DNA of 64,000 bases from Mauremys mutica (taxonomy: Eukaryota; Chordata; Testudines; Geoemydidae): the NCBI RefSeq assembly GCF_020497125.1, contig NC_059094.1:2893733-2957732 (forward strand). Direction: 5' to 3'. A program made the translations under genes and the position numbers. Shown in pieces: positions 53,891 to 64,000 of this stretch. The stretch's first letter is position 1, and the number at the start of each line of letters is the position of its first letter. The notes under the pieces are model-generated. The model saw only the letters and a list, made by a program, of their open reading frames with translations, made no database searches and had not been told where the DNA came from.

Positions 53891-54970
53891 CTTTGAGTAC
53901 AGTGTCTGAATGAAAATGGCTTGGTGAGTACACTAAGACCAGCCATGTCTGGAGGGATCTGAGGTGCAGTCTCATGGTTTTATCACATAAATGCACAAGG
54001 CCATGTGGCCTAGGAGCCTCATACAGTTCCAGGCTGTTGTGATTGGGTGATATTTGAAGTGTGTCACCTGGGAATGGATTGATTGGAATCACACCTCCAG
54101 GAGGAATGCTCTGGCTTGGGTACAGCACCACTCCAGTAAACTCTATCCACTGTACCAGACAAGTGGTAGATTTGTCTGCATTGATTAGAAGCCTAGACCC
54201 GTGAACGTCGACTGGATAACTGGAACGCTGGACACCCCTGGAGCCCTGGCCTGGCCCTTGACTAGCCAATTGTCCAGATAAGGGTAGACCTTCCCCCCTC
54301 AATCTCCCCAGGAATGCTGCCACTATGGCATTACATTTTGTGAACACCCAAGGAGCTGCAGACAGGTTGATCAGAAGCACCGTGAATTGGTACTGTAAAT
54401 GGTTCACTACAAATCCAAGGACATTTCTATGCCCTTGGTATATCAACACATGGAAGTAGGCATCTCTTAAATGGAGGGTGGCATGCCAGTCTCTGGAATC
54501 CAGAAAGGGAATAATAGATGCCAAGGTGACCATGTGGAATTGTATCTTTTTGAGATAGTGGTTGAGTTGGTTCAGGCCTAGAATAGGCCTGAGATCTGCT
54601 GTCTCCTTCGGAATTAGGAAATAGTGGGAGTAGAAATTCTTTCCCCTTAACCTCTATGGCACCTCTTCTACGGCTGCCATCCGAAGGAGGGATTGAACCT
54701 CCTGGTGCAGAAGTTTCTTGTGGGAGGGGCCCCTAAGAGGGATGGGGAGGGAGGGTGGGAAAGAGGGGTAGAAATAAACTGGAGGATGTATCCCACATCT
54801 ACTGTGCTCAACACCCAATGGTCTGTGGTGATATGGGACCAAGCACTGAGGAAGTGAGAGAGGCAGTTTGCAAATACAGGAGAAAAAGGGTCTGGCATCA
54901 TGGGAACTGGTACAACATCCTCTAACTTCTTTGAGTCCTTTGATTTCAGGGTTATGCTCTGATGTCACTG
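53891..54970 (-). pseudogene. DIRS reverse transcriptase region
   Basis: Minus-strand frames give EVQSLLRMAAVEEVP, a block after a shift (LRPILGLNQLNH), then LDSRDWHATLHLRDAYFHVLIYQGHRN and a PWVFTKC block, matching the DIRS RT order. Stops and frame changes prevent activity. The catalytic double-Asp motif was not found. Confidence 0.7.
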
Positions 54971-55499
54971 CCTTTCTATCTCATTGGCAGCAACACTACA
55001 AGGGACAGGAGAAGGGCAGGGGAAGTGTGTAGAGGAACTGTGTGCCCAGATTCAAAGCCAACCTCTTTGACAACTCTTGGTGAGCCTTGTAGTCATCTTG
55101 TGGAGGCGACATGTCCCCTTCTGAAACTGCCTTGTCTGGGGAGGAGAAAAGAGGAAGCCCGCACAGGCTGCAGATGCTCTTCTTCCCTTTCTGCATCAGC
55201 AGGATCCTGTTGAGCCAGCTTGGAGTCCGGTACTGAGCCTGGGACTGGAGTCAGGACTGGCTGGTGCCCGGGAGGCAGTGCTGTATGTCCTTCCAATGCC
55301 CCTGAATAGAAACACCTGGAATACACCATGAAAACTGGAGGAAACCCCCATGGGTTCCAAAAGGCCACAAAAGGTGCAGGTCCTCAGTAACATTGGGCCC
55401 CCGTTCCCAATGGCACCAGTGAACTGTGCTGTGGTGGAGAGGTGAGCACCAAGGCAAGCACTGCGAGTTTCCCCTTTGGCAGTACTGAAGGGAATACCA

Positions 55500-56171
55500 T
55501 CCTGGGTACTTGGTGTTGACATGGTACTGAGCATCGTAGCAATTCAGCTGATACACCTCTGTTCACTGGCACTGATAACGTGAGCTCTTGTACTGCCAGT
55601 GATACTGGTACCGACAACAAGAGAAGATCCTGGCATCCTCAAATGCCTCTGGTGTGGTTGGTATCAAGATAATATTGGTACAGCATGGTGCCACTGATAT
55701 GAAAGACTCTTCTGGCTCTGGATTCAGCGGTACCTGTGTAGGTGCCAGAGTCAACGGTGCTGGCTTCTGCGCTCCTGTGGCAGAGGAGTGCTTTGGTTTA
55801 GACTGCACCCTACTCTGATCCCCAGGCCTGGCAGCCTTTGGTGCTGTGGATTGCCCCCTTTCAGCAGCCTGCTTCTTATGCCTTTTTCTAGGCACAGGAG
55901 ATGGTGATCAGTCTGTGGTACTGTAGGAGGAGTACTCCATATCCACACCAAGGCACTTGGTGATGAGTCTGACCAGCCTGGCTCAGCTGGAGGTCTCAAG
56001 GCATCCTCCATGAGCAGGAATTTTAGCCAGGCCTCCTGATCCTTCATGTAAGACTTAAAGGTCCCTACTATGAGCTTCCCCCAGGCACCTCAAGCAACTT
56101 GAGTTCAGGTTGCTCAGGGGCACAGCCTTATTGCAAGAGATGCAAGGCTTCAAGCCTGGAGACCGAGGCAT
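55500..56171 (-). pseudogene. DIRS gag-like ORF
   Basis: It starts MPRSPGLKPCISCNKAVP and has a second Cys pair (CLRCLGEAH), a zinc-finger-like arrangement. KDQEAWLKFLLMED and a Lys-rich stretch (RKRHKKQAAERG) follow in other frames. At least two frameshifts are present. Confidence 0.6.
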
Positions 56172-56373
56172 CACTGTGCACCAGGGATCGGACAAAAAAA
56201 AGTGATGATAACTTCACTAAAACTATTTACATTATTCAGCAAAATGTCGACTGAAAAAACTTGCAAACACCTGGAAAAACTCCAGTGATTGTCACAGGTG
56301 ATAAGAAAGAACTGAGGGGGCGGGGGTTCAGCTGAGTGCTTTATACTGGTGATAGCAGTGCTAGGCAGCAGGG

Positions 56374-56774
56374 CAGTGCCATAACAAGGGTGAGGCGAGT
56401 GAGGCACTTGCCTCGGGCACGCAAAGCAGAGGGACGCAGCTGTACCGCGATCAGCGGCGCTTCGGCGGCAGCTCTACCGCCACTGCTTCTTCGGCGGCAA
56501 TTCGGCGGTGGGTCCGAGTCCCTCTTGGAGGGAAGGACCTGCCTCCAAATTGCCACTGTGGCTTCATTCATTCTTCGACGGCAATTCAGCAGCGGGTCTT
56601 TCTCTCTGAGAGGGACTCAGGGACCCGCCGCCAAATTGCCGCCAAAGAATGAATGAAGCAGCAGCGGCAATTCAGCGGCAGGTCCTTCCCTCCGACAGGG
56701 ACTCAGGGACCCGCCGCTGAAGAGCCTGGAGCAGGCCCTTGACTCGGACGCAAAAATTCCTTGTTACGACTCTG
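56374..56774. mobile_element. GC-rich hAT MITE
   Basis: CAGTGCCATAACAAGG and its inverted partner TTGTTACGACTCTG, with an 8-bp duplication CAGCAGGG (56,366-56,373; 56,775-56,782). The interior repeats CGGCGGCAATTCGGCGG-like blocks and GGACTCAGGGACCCGCCGC twice. It lies in the DIRS 5' region; non-coding. Confidence 0.85.
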
Positions 56775-56904
56775 CAGCAGGGGACACTGCAGCCACCCTG
56801 ATGGGTACCATTTAGGGAAAAATTTCCAGCGACTGTACGTGGGGCGTGCACACACCCAGAGTGGAATGCACATGTGCAATCACTCGAAGAAACTCTGTTA
56901 GCTG

Positions 56905-57400
56905 TTCACTGCCAATGTCAACAAATGCAAAGTAATGAGCATTGGAGGAGATATGTAAAATACTCATGCACCTTACAGGGTTCTAATTTACCTATAGCCA
57001 AAAAGTGACCTGGGCATCACTGCAGACAGTTCTATGAAAACCTCTGCTCAATGTACAGCTGCAGTCAAAAAAATCAAACAAGATGTTAGGCTACATAAGG
57101 AATGGGATAGAGAGTAATATGGAGAATACGCTAATACCCTTATCTAAATGAATGCTGCAGCTTCACCTGAAATACTGTGTGCAGAACTGGTCATACAGTC
57201 TTAAACAGCATATTGCAGAATTGGAGGGGGTTTAGACAAGAATGATGAGAATTGTAAAAGGCCTGGAAAAACTCTCATATGAAGAGATTGAAAAGATTGG
57301 TATTGTTACCTTAAAAGGAGATGAAGAAGAGAGGTCGTGATTAATATATATAAAATACCGAATGGTCTAGAGACTGGTCTAATAACACAAAAACAAGAAC
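56905..57400 (+). pseudogene. old CR1/L3-like ORF2 fragment
   Basis: Plus-strand frames give VNKCKVMSIGG, SDLGITADSSMKTSAQC, and PEILCAELV with later LE-rich text, matching the RT-to-C-terminus region of L3-like CR1. Stops are frequent. The copy begins right beside the DIRS terminus. Confidence 0.7.
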
Positions 57401-58345
57401 AACCCATATTGATGTTTGCTGCATCGTTGCTTTTGTAGATCTGTCTCCCATTGGCTTTTTTCTTTTAATATTTACATTAGAAAATACATTAAATATAACA
57501 GGTTTATTCCCCATAGTCTAAAAACATTCACATTATCATGTTGTTCTCATATTGTTACACCCTTTGCCTTTTGGCTAGCAAAAATTATATATGAAAATCT
57601 CAGAAATCTTTATTCATTTTGGGCATATGTACGTTAATGGTAATTATTTTAAAAGTCCCATTTTCAAGCAATTAGACAATATCATGAAACCCAGAAAGCA
57701 GGTGGTTCATAATATAATTCTCTTATAAAATAGCATTATTCATACTATACGATTGTGATTCTGTCACATTTCCTAAGCATAATATGTAATGTAATAAAAT
57801 ATCTGTTTTGAGTAAAATATTTATCATTTAGAAGAAATTGCTGGAATTTACAATTCAAATCCAAGCTCACATAAGATTGCAAAATCTCTTTGATATCTGA
57901 AGCTGAACTGAAGAGGACTTGCTCTGAGTCCCGCTAAAAAGAGACAGGTGTCTGCCTTCATGAATCCCAAATATTGCACCAGAATTCCATTATGGAGGCA
58001 CAAGGGAGCATGTTACACTCTCTGCAGTGCAAACCCTTTCAGCAGTGACTTGGTTCATTCTTTCCTCTGCAAGCTGATGCTTCTAAAGACTCAGCATAAT
58101 TTCCAGCCAGGAGTGAGGGAAGTCTCCTGACACAATGTCAGCTCTTGGAAAACAGCTAGCCCCCTGGAAATGGCAGCCCAGGATTATACATTACAGATGC
58201 AGAGCCATTCCCAAACAAAGGTCACTTGACACAGCATCACTGGGAGCCTTGCACAGGTTGAAACTGAGGAAAGAAAATAAATGAACAGAGACTGCTTGTT
58301 TTCAGCTTTTGATAACCACACACAACAATGGCATGTTGAGGAGCC
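57401..58345. other. unassigned AT-rich stretch
   Basis: No gene or repeat was recognised. Confidence 0.4.
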
Positions 58346-58347
58346 TT

Positions 58348-58905
58348 AAAAAAATAAATAAATAAATAAAATGGAGATATACCTACCTCCTAGAACTGGA
58401 AGGGACCCTGAAAGGTCATCAAGTCCAGCCCCCTGCCTTCACTAGCAGGACCAAGTACTGATTTTGCCCCAGGTCCCTCAGTGGCCCCCTCAAGGACTGA
58501 ACTCAGAACCCTGGGTTTAGTAGGCCAATGCTCAAACCACTGAGCTATCCAGGAGCGGTGCCAGAGTTTCTGGCGCCCTAGGCAGAATGCGGAGGGCGGC
58601 TTTTTGTGCGCTCCCCACAGGGCGTGCGGGAGCTTCCGGTTCCACTCCCATCGCGCCGCCGAAGAAGGACCCTCCGCTGAAATGCCGCAGGCGACAGCGG
58701 CAGTCATTGAGCTGCTCAATTGCCTGCCGCTGTTTTCCACAGCACGTCGGCAGAAGGTCCTTCTACGGCAGTGCGACGGGAGCGGAACCAGAAGCTCCCG
58801 TGGGGAGCGCACAAAATGCCGCCCCCCGAATCCTGGCACCTTAGGTGACCGCCTAGGGTCGCCTAATGGAAGCACCGGCCCTGGAGCTATCCCTCCCTTA
58901 GCAGG
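58348..58905 (-). repeat. tRNA-headed SINE split by a hAT MITE
   Basis: Same SINE as at 14,860, minus orientation, with an (ATTT)n tail at the left. The head GGGAGGGATAGCTC...AGTGGTTTGAGCATTGG is interrupted inside the A-box region by the MITE at 58,550. The B-box-like GGGTTCTGAGTTCAGTCC is visible. Confidence 0.82.
58550..58883. mobile_element. GC-rich palindromic hAT MITE inside the SINE
   Basis: Ends CAGGAGCGGTGCC and AGCACCGGCCCTG are inverted; the 8-bp duplication GAGCTATC is perfect (58,542-58,549; 58,884-58,891). The interior includes GCCGCAGGCGACAGCGGCAG, a diverged palindrome. Shares its ends with the copy at 233. Confidence 0.9.
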
Positions 58906-59670
58906 TAGGGAGGAAAAGTCAAATGCACAACTGCAAAATGGGGACTAACTGCTGCTGAAAAGGATCTGGGGGTTAGAGTGGATCACCTATTCAATATGAA
59001 CCAACAATGTGATGCAGTTGCAAAAAAGACTAATATCAGTCTGGGGTGTGTTAACAGGAGTGTTGTATATAAAACATGTGAGGTACTGGTCTTGCTCTAC
59101 TCAGCACTGGTGAGGTCTGCAGAACTGTGTCCAATTCTGGGCACCAGACTTTAGGATAGATGTGGACAAATTGGCAAGAGGCCACAGAAGACCAACAAAA
59201 ATGATAGAAGATTTAGAAAACCTGACCTGTGAGGAAATGTTAAAAAAACTGGGGATGTCATCTCGAGAAAAGGAGACTAAGGCCTGGTCCACGCTAGGAC
59301 TTTAATTCGAATTTAGCAGCGTTAATTCGAATTAACCGTGCACCCGTCCACAACACGAAGCTATTTAATTCAACATAGAGGGCTCTTTAGTTCGACTTCT
59401 GTACTCCTCCCCGACGAGGGGAGTAGCGCTAAATTCGACATGGCCATGTCGAATTAGGCTAGGTGTGGACGGAAATTGACCTTAGTAGCTCTGGGAGCTA
59501 TCCCACACTGCACCACTCTGTTGACGCTCTGGACAGCAGTCCGAGCTTGGATGTTCTGATCAGGCACACAGGAAAAGCCCCGGGAAAATTTGATTTCCTT
59601 TTCCTGTCTGGCCAGTTTGAATCTCATTTCCTGGTTGGACATCGGGGTGAGCTCAGCAGCACCGGCAACG

Positions 59671-60383
59671 ATGCAGAGCTCTCCAGCAGAGGAGTTCATG
59701 CAATCTCTGAATAGAAAGAGGGCCCCAGCATAGACTGACCGGGAAGTCTTGGATCTGATCGGTGTGTGGGGCGAGGAGTCTGCTTTCGGAGCTGCGCTCC
59801 AAAAAACGGAATGCAAAGACCTACGAGAAGGTCTCCAGAGCCATGAGAGACAGAGGATACAGCCGGGATGCAACGCAGTGCCGCGTGAAAACCATCACAT
59901 AGCTTCGACTGTCTCCAGACTGTCTCCAGACCTGCCACAGCATCCCCCTCACAGAGGCTGGCAAAGATTAGGCGGTGAAAGAAAAAGACACGGGACGAGA
60001 TGTTCGCTGAACTTCTCGGCTGCTCCTGAGCCGAGGAGGACCAGCAGAGCCAGTGGAGGGAGACCCTCTCTCTGTACCAGCGCTCACACAGCGAACGGGA
60101 GGAGAGGTGGCGTGAGGAAGACAAGCAGGCGACTCAAACGCTGCTTGGACTAATGAGGGAGCAAACGGACACGCTCCGGCGCCTTGTGGATGTTCTGCAG
60201 GACCGCAGCAAGGAGGACAGAGCCCCCCCGCAGTGTATCTGCAACCGCCCTCCCCCGCCACAAAGTCCCATACCCCCCTCACCCAAAATAACCAGAAGGA
60301 GGGGCGCCAGGGGCCGTGAAAACTGTCACTGCACCCCAGCAGAGTGCTCAAGTACCCAAAAGCTCTCATACCCTCAATTTTGA
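59671..60383 (+). pseudogene. broken Myb/SANT-like gene of the deleted Harbinger
   Basis: It begins with the same MQSSPAEE start. A stop (TAG) falls inside the SPAWTDRE block and frameshifts follow. A deletion then runs from within exon 1 into the end of the intron (CCGCGTGAAA joined to CCATCACATAGCTTCG). The exon 2 part has two further stops before the long ERWREEDKQATQTLLGLMREQ segment. Confidence 0.82.
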
Positions 60384-61166
60384 GAAGTCCTTCCCTTCCT
60401 GACTCACCCAAGCCCCAATCCAAGTTTCATCCCCTAACTGTCTAGTTAATTATTAAAAATACTTTGCTGTTAATTACTGTTTCCGTCATGTTTTTTTACA
60501 GAAGACTGTGTTTGAAGAGAGCGTGGGGTGGGGAAGGGGGTTGGTAATTGTATAGGGCAGTCACCTTTACCAGGGTACAGACACGGGGGCAGGATCAGCA
60601 GCAGGTCACACACACAGTGCAGTCAGTAGGCACCCTGGTCGGTATGGGAGGTAGTTTCCAGGTTCTGTGTGGGTGGGGGGCGGTATGTGACTTTGTAGCG
60701 GGGGAGGGCGGTTACAGATCTTATGCAGCGGTCCTTGTCCTGGACCACAGGGCCACGCAGCAGGGGAATCTGTAACCGTCCTCCCCCACCGCAAGGTCAC
60801 ATAGCCCCTGCACACAGAGTCCCAAAAAGGAGGGATGGCAGGCTCCGTTGAAACAACCAGTCCGGCACTGCAGACCGCTCTAGGAGCAGGAGCCTGTCAT
60901 TCCTCGAGTTTAGAGGCAGTCTTTACATCACCGCACACCCTACCCAGCACAGTCTGTGTCCCAGTTTCAACCCTTTAACGCAAAGTCATTAATAAATAAA
61001 CCTTTGTTAAGTAACAATGGAACATGTATTTTATTTTTACACGTGTGTTGGAAGTGGGGGAAACGGGGTGAACGGGGTATGTAACTGCAGAGGATAGTCA
61101 ACAGTAACTGGGTAAAGAAACAGGGGCAGGTTCAGCTTCTCTGTAAAGAAACTGAACAGTCACAGG

Positions 61167-61556
61167 TCACGCTGCTCGCTGGTACTTGAAGAGTTCCTTG
61201 TCGCTGTCCAAGGCGCCAGTATAGGGCTTCACAAGCCAGGGCATTAGCGGGTAGGCTGGGTCCCCGAGGATCACTATAGGCATCTCCACATCCCCAACAG
61301 TTATTTTGTGGTCCGGGAAGAAACTACCTTCCTGCAGGCGTCTAAACAGACCACAGTTCCTGAAAACACGCGCGTCATGAACATTGCCCGGCCACCCGAA
61401 CGTTGATGTTGGTAAAACGTCCCCTATGGTCCACCAGTGCTTGCAGCACCATTGAAAAGTAGCCCGATTTCTCAGCAGCTGACTGTGGAAGAGGTGGAAG
61501 AGGTGGACGATAAGGTGCGAGGAGGTGAAAACGGCCATAACTGCAGCAGGCTCCAT
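61167..61556 (-). pseudogene. remnant of Harbinger transposase
   Basis: A 129-codon frame fuses the N-terminus (MEPAAVMAVF, HLIVHLF) to the middle of the catalytic domain (HDARVFRNCGLFRRL, VILGDPAYPLMPW, GALDSDKELFKY). The first Asp block and the Glu block are deleted, so it cannot be catalytic. Confidence 0.88.
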
Positions 61557-62250
61557 GCTCGCAGTGCTGTGGCGTCCGCACTGTCATTGACCAGAAAAGT
61601 GCACGAACAGATTGCCCGCAGGCGCTTTCAGGGAGGGAGGGCGTGATTGACGGTTCAATGATGACAGTTACCCAAAACCACCCTCGACACATTTTTTCCC
61701 CCAGCAGGCATTGGGGGCTCTACCCAGCATTCCAATGGGCAGCGGGGACTGCGGGAACTGTGGGATAGCTTCCCACACTGCACCGCTTCCAAAGTCGACA
61801 CTGGCCCCGTTAGTGTGGACTCACAAAGTCGAATTAGTGTCCTTAGTGTGGATACACAAATTCGACTTCGTACGGTCGATTCCACAAATTCGAATTAAGT
61901 TGAATCGAACTACTCTTGTAGTGTAGACATACCCTAAGGAGAGGATCTGATAAATCTTCTGATATTAAGGGCTGTCATAAAGATGACCGTGATCAGTTCT
62001 CCATGTCCACTGAAGGTAGAACAAGAAGTAATCGGCTTAATCTGGAACATGGGAGATTTATTACATATTAGAAAAACTTTCTAACAAAAAGGATAGTTAA
62101 GTTTTGGAATAGGCTTCCAAGGGAGGCTGTGGAATCCCTGTTACTGGAAGTTTTTAAGAACAGGTTGGCCAAACACCTCAGTGCAGGGGGCTGGACTTGG
62201 TGACCTCTCAATGTCCTTTCCAGCTCAACATTTCTATGATTCTATGATTC

Positions 62251-63050
62251 AAGTGTGTGTGTGTGGGAGTGGCACTTTGGGGTGCATTCCACCTTTGATC
62301 TAGATTTGCTGTCTTCCATATTGTATGTGAAAGGTAAAACGCTGTATGTATCGTCCAAGTCTCCATTTGACTCAGCTGGGCTGTTCCCACACACGGGGGC
62401 AGAAGCTTCCCTGTGAATTCAGGGTAGAGGCATAAGTGGGGGAGTGAAGGGAGCTATTAAGGCTCGGGGGAAGAGAGAGGGGAAGCCGTCTCTAGGTTGG
62501 AAAGGGGCTTCCTGGTAGTTCTTACAGAAATTCCTCGGTGGCTTGGCACCCTGTGTTCCAAAGCACTGCTGTCCTCCACTCAGGCACCGGTGCCCTGTCT
62601 TGTCCCCGTCCCCACCTTGGCAGTTGGCAAATGTGCTTCTGCCCTTCCCCTGGGCTGGATGTCTCCATCAAGACCTACAGTGACTGGAAGGTGGGACCAG
62701 ACTGGGCCAGGGAGTCTGACATGTTCCCCGGTGGCCAAACTGATTTCATGTACTGCAGTGGCTTCTCCAGCCCCTCCTCCATGTCCTGCTCTTAACTCCA
62801 CCCCACACTCCCAGCACATGCAGATGGGGATGGAAACATAGCTATGAGGTATTGTTGGGGAAGAAAACATGGGGGTGGGTGGGTGGAAACCTGGATCTAT
62901 CCTCTCAGGATTTCTATTACTGGGGCTCTAGCCTCTCCTGCCCCTAAGTTACCCCATTTCTGCTCAGACTTTTCCATACACTTGCAGGAAAAGGGAGGAG
63001 TGAGGAGTGTGGTGAACACAGGACCTTACTGCAGGGTTTGGGAGTTTGTT
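62251..63050. other. unassigned stretch
   Basis: A short GT run is next to the CR1 tail. Overlapping open frames near 62,500-62,850 lack motifs. Confidence 0.35.
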
Positions 63051-63175
63051 TTAATGTATACCCCAGCTCAAAAGGATGCTGCAGAAATAGAAAATGTCCA
63101 CAGAAGATTAAGAAACATGATTAGAAGCCTGAAAATATTTCTATATGCAGAGATAGAAAAAAATAATCTAGATTC
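63051..63175 (+). repeat. short CR1/L3-like fragment
   Basis: The text reads like the LERVHRR..MIRSL part of an ORF2 end (ENVHRRLRNMIRSLKIF). Very short. Confidence 0.4.
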
Positions 63176-63530
63176 ATAGATGATGTTTGAAGAGACCATT
63201 CTGATCACCTAGTATGACCTTTTGCATAATGCAGGGCAGTGATTCCTGCTTCAAGCCAATTACTTCTGGCTGAGCAGGGGCTGATCTTTTAGCTAGAGAC
63301 ATCAAGCCATGAGTGAAAGATTTCAAGAGATGGAGAATCCACCACATCCCTGCGTAAATGGTTCCAGTTAAAGCTTTGTGCCTTACTTGTAGTCTGAATT
63401 TGTCTAGCTTCAACTTCCAGCCATTGGGTCACATTATGCCTCTGTCTGCTAGATTGAAGAAATCTTTTCCCCAGGCATGTACTTACAGACTGTAATCAAA
63501 TCACCTCTTAACTTTCTCTCAGAATAACTA
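63176..63530 (-). repeat. old CR1 3' fragment
   Basis: Left end CATAGATGATGTTTGAAGAG with ATTCTGATCACCTAGTATGAC resembles a CR1 3' tail in reverse. The remainder reads as 3'UTR and ORF2 end (KLDKFRLQVRHKAL). Confidence 0.6.
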
Positions 63531-63532
63531 TT

Positions 63533-64000
63533 GTGACAAAGTTCCTCTTCTACCTTGGTGGGTCCTGCACTTATTGGCAGATTTGCTCACCTCAGTGATC
63601 TTCCCCACAGTCTGGGTCAACTTCTCCTGTGTCTGATCAGGAGCTGGGAGGTTTGGGGGGAACCCGGGCCCGCCCTCTACTCTGGGTTCCAGCCCAGGGC
63701 CCTGTGGATTGCAGCTGTCTATAGTGCCTCCTGTAACAGCTGCATGACAGCTACAACTCCCTGGGCTACTTCCCCATGGCCTCCTCCAAACACCTTCTTT
63801 ATCCTCACCACAGGACCTTCCTCCTGGTGTCTGATAACACTTGTACTCCTCAGTCCTCCAGCAGCACACCCTCTCACTCTCAGCTCCTTGCTCCCAGCTC
63901 CTCACATGCACTTCCTCTCCTCTGGATCCCCCATCCCTGATTGGAGTGAGCTCCTTTTTAAACCCAGGTGCCCTGATTAGCCTGCCTTGATTGGCTGCAG
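63533..64000 (-). repeat. ERV-type LTR, cut by the window end
   Basis: Starts TGTGACAAAGTTCC after CTAT. Shares the GGGGGGAACCCGGGCCC / GCCCTCTACTCTGGG block with the LTR at 4,048. A TTTAAAAAGGAG string on the minus strand corresponds to that LTR's TATA region. The other end lies outside the window. Confidence 0.55.

Larger units (their letters stand above)
51161..56900 (-). mobile_element. decayed DIRS-type retroelement
   Basis: On the minus strand the order is gag, reverse transcriptase, RNase H, tyrosine-recombinase-side region. Termini are inverted rather than direct: TTCTTCGAGTGATTGCACAT-type text at 56,850-56,890 is mirrored at 51,464-51,500. An extra inverted pair at 51,161-51,240 and 51,390-51,463 fits the internal complementary region of DIRS elements. 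Three DNA elements interrupt it. No intact frame remains. Confidence 0.75.
59281..61934. mobile_element. internally deleted Harbinger transposon
   Basis: The termini GGCCTGGTCCACGCTA and TGTAGTGTAGACATACCC are inverted, with 3-bp duplication TAA (59,278-59,280; 61,935-61,937). The sub-terminal TTCGAATT-type repeats are kept. The coding parts are shortened versions of those at 33,547, so the copy could only move with help from an active relative. Confidence 0.9.
58915..62250 (+). pseudogene. CR1 LINE copy F 3' end, split by a Harbinger element
   Basis: The left part (to 59,280) carries decayed ORF2 text (CVQFWAPDFRIDVDKL, TKMIEDLENLTCEE). The right part (from 61,938) carries GRTRSNRLNLEHGRF-like text, a LPREAVESLLLEVFKNRL-like end and a CTATGATTCTATGATTC tail. 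The CR1 is 5' truncated and has many stops. Confidence 0.85.

Noticed and set aside
62497..62841. Overlapping frames of 114, 85 and 96 codons
   Set aside because: Three frames on both strands are open through a GC-rich patch, with no motif in any; most likely chance.

Overview
The window looks like intergenic or intronic DNA from a turtle (Testudines, probably a cryptodire). The evidence is the repeat set: many CR1 LINEs of several families, a SINE with a tRNA-like head and a CR1-like tail, PIF/Harbinger elements with GGCCTGGTCTACACTA-type ends, DIRS and Penelope-like retroelements, a Ty3/gypsy element, ERV-type solo LTRs and MIR, with no sign of L1 or Alu. No host protein-coding exon could be recognised. 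The only candidate host feature is a strong CpG island at about 22.3-23.2 kb. Nearly all long open frames belong to mobile elements.

Layout. 0-12.5 kb: CR1 tails, a MIR, ERV-type LTRs, Harbinger MITEs, GC-rich palindromic hAT MITEs, and an unclassified 1.8-kb terminal-inverted-repeat element split by an LTR. 12.5-21 kb: mostly unassigned AT-rich DNA with a CR1 tail split by a 718-bp hAT element, a SINE, a MIR split by a Harbinger MITE, and a 797-bp element carrying a 311-bp inverted repeat whose two arms are identical. 21-29 kb: CpG island, a Penelope-like element, a solo LTR split by a hairpin MITE, and an old CR1/L3-like copy.

29.4-51.2 kb is a dense pile of nested insertions. A CR1 (29.9-38.7 kb) holds a hAT MITE in ORF2 and a 4.8-kb Harbinger element in its 3'UTR. 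The Harbinger carries an open two-exon Myb/SANT-like gene and a DDE transposase gene broken by one frameshift. The next CR1 (38.7-44.6 kb) holds a solo LTR, which holds a complete Ty3/gypsy element (38,924-43,534, minus strand) with two identical 191-bp LTRs, a 5-bp target duplication and an uninterrupted gag-pol frame. A third CR1, on the minus strand (44.6-51.2 kb), is split by a fold-back hAT element. That hAT holds a CR1, which in turn holds a CR1 in the opposite orientation.

51.2-56.9 kb is a decayed DIRS-type element on the minus strand, itself hit by three DNA elements, one of which received a 5'-inverted Penelope-like tail. 56.9-64 kb has further CR1 copies, a SINE split by a hAT MITE, a second, internally deleted Harbinger element (59,281-61,934), and an LTR cut by the window end.

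The genes here do not form a host pathway. The functional units are transposons: gypsy gag-pol (protease, RT, RNase H, integrase) acting on its own LTRs, and the Harbinger pair (DNA-binding protein plus transposase), which could mobilise the several Harbinger-end MITEs. All calls come from reading the sequence by eye; family names were not checked against a repeat library.
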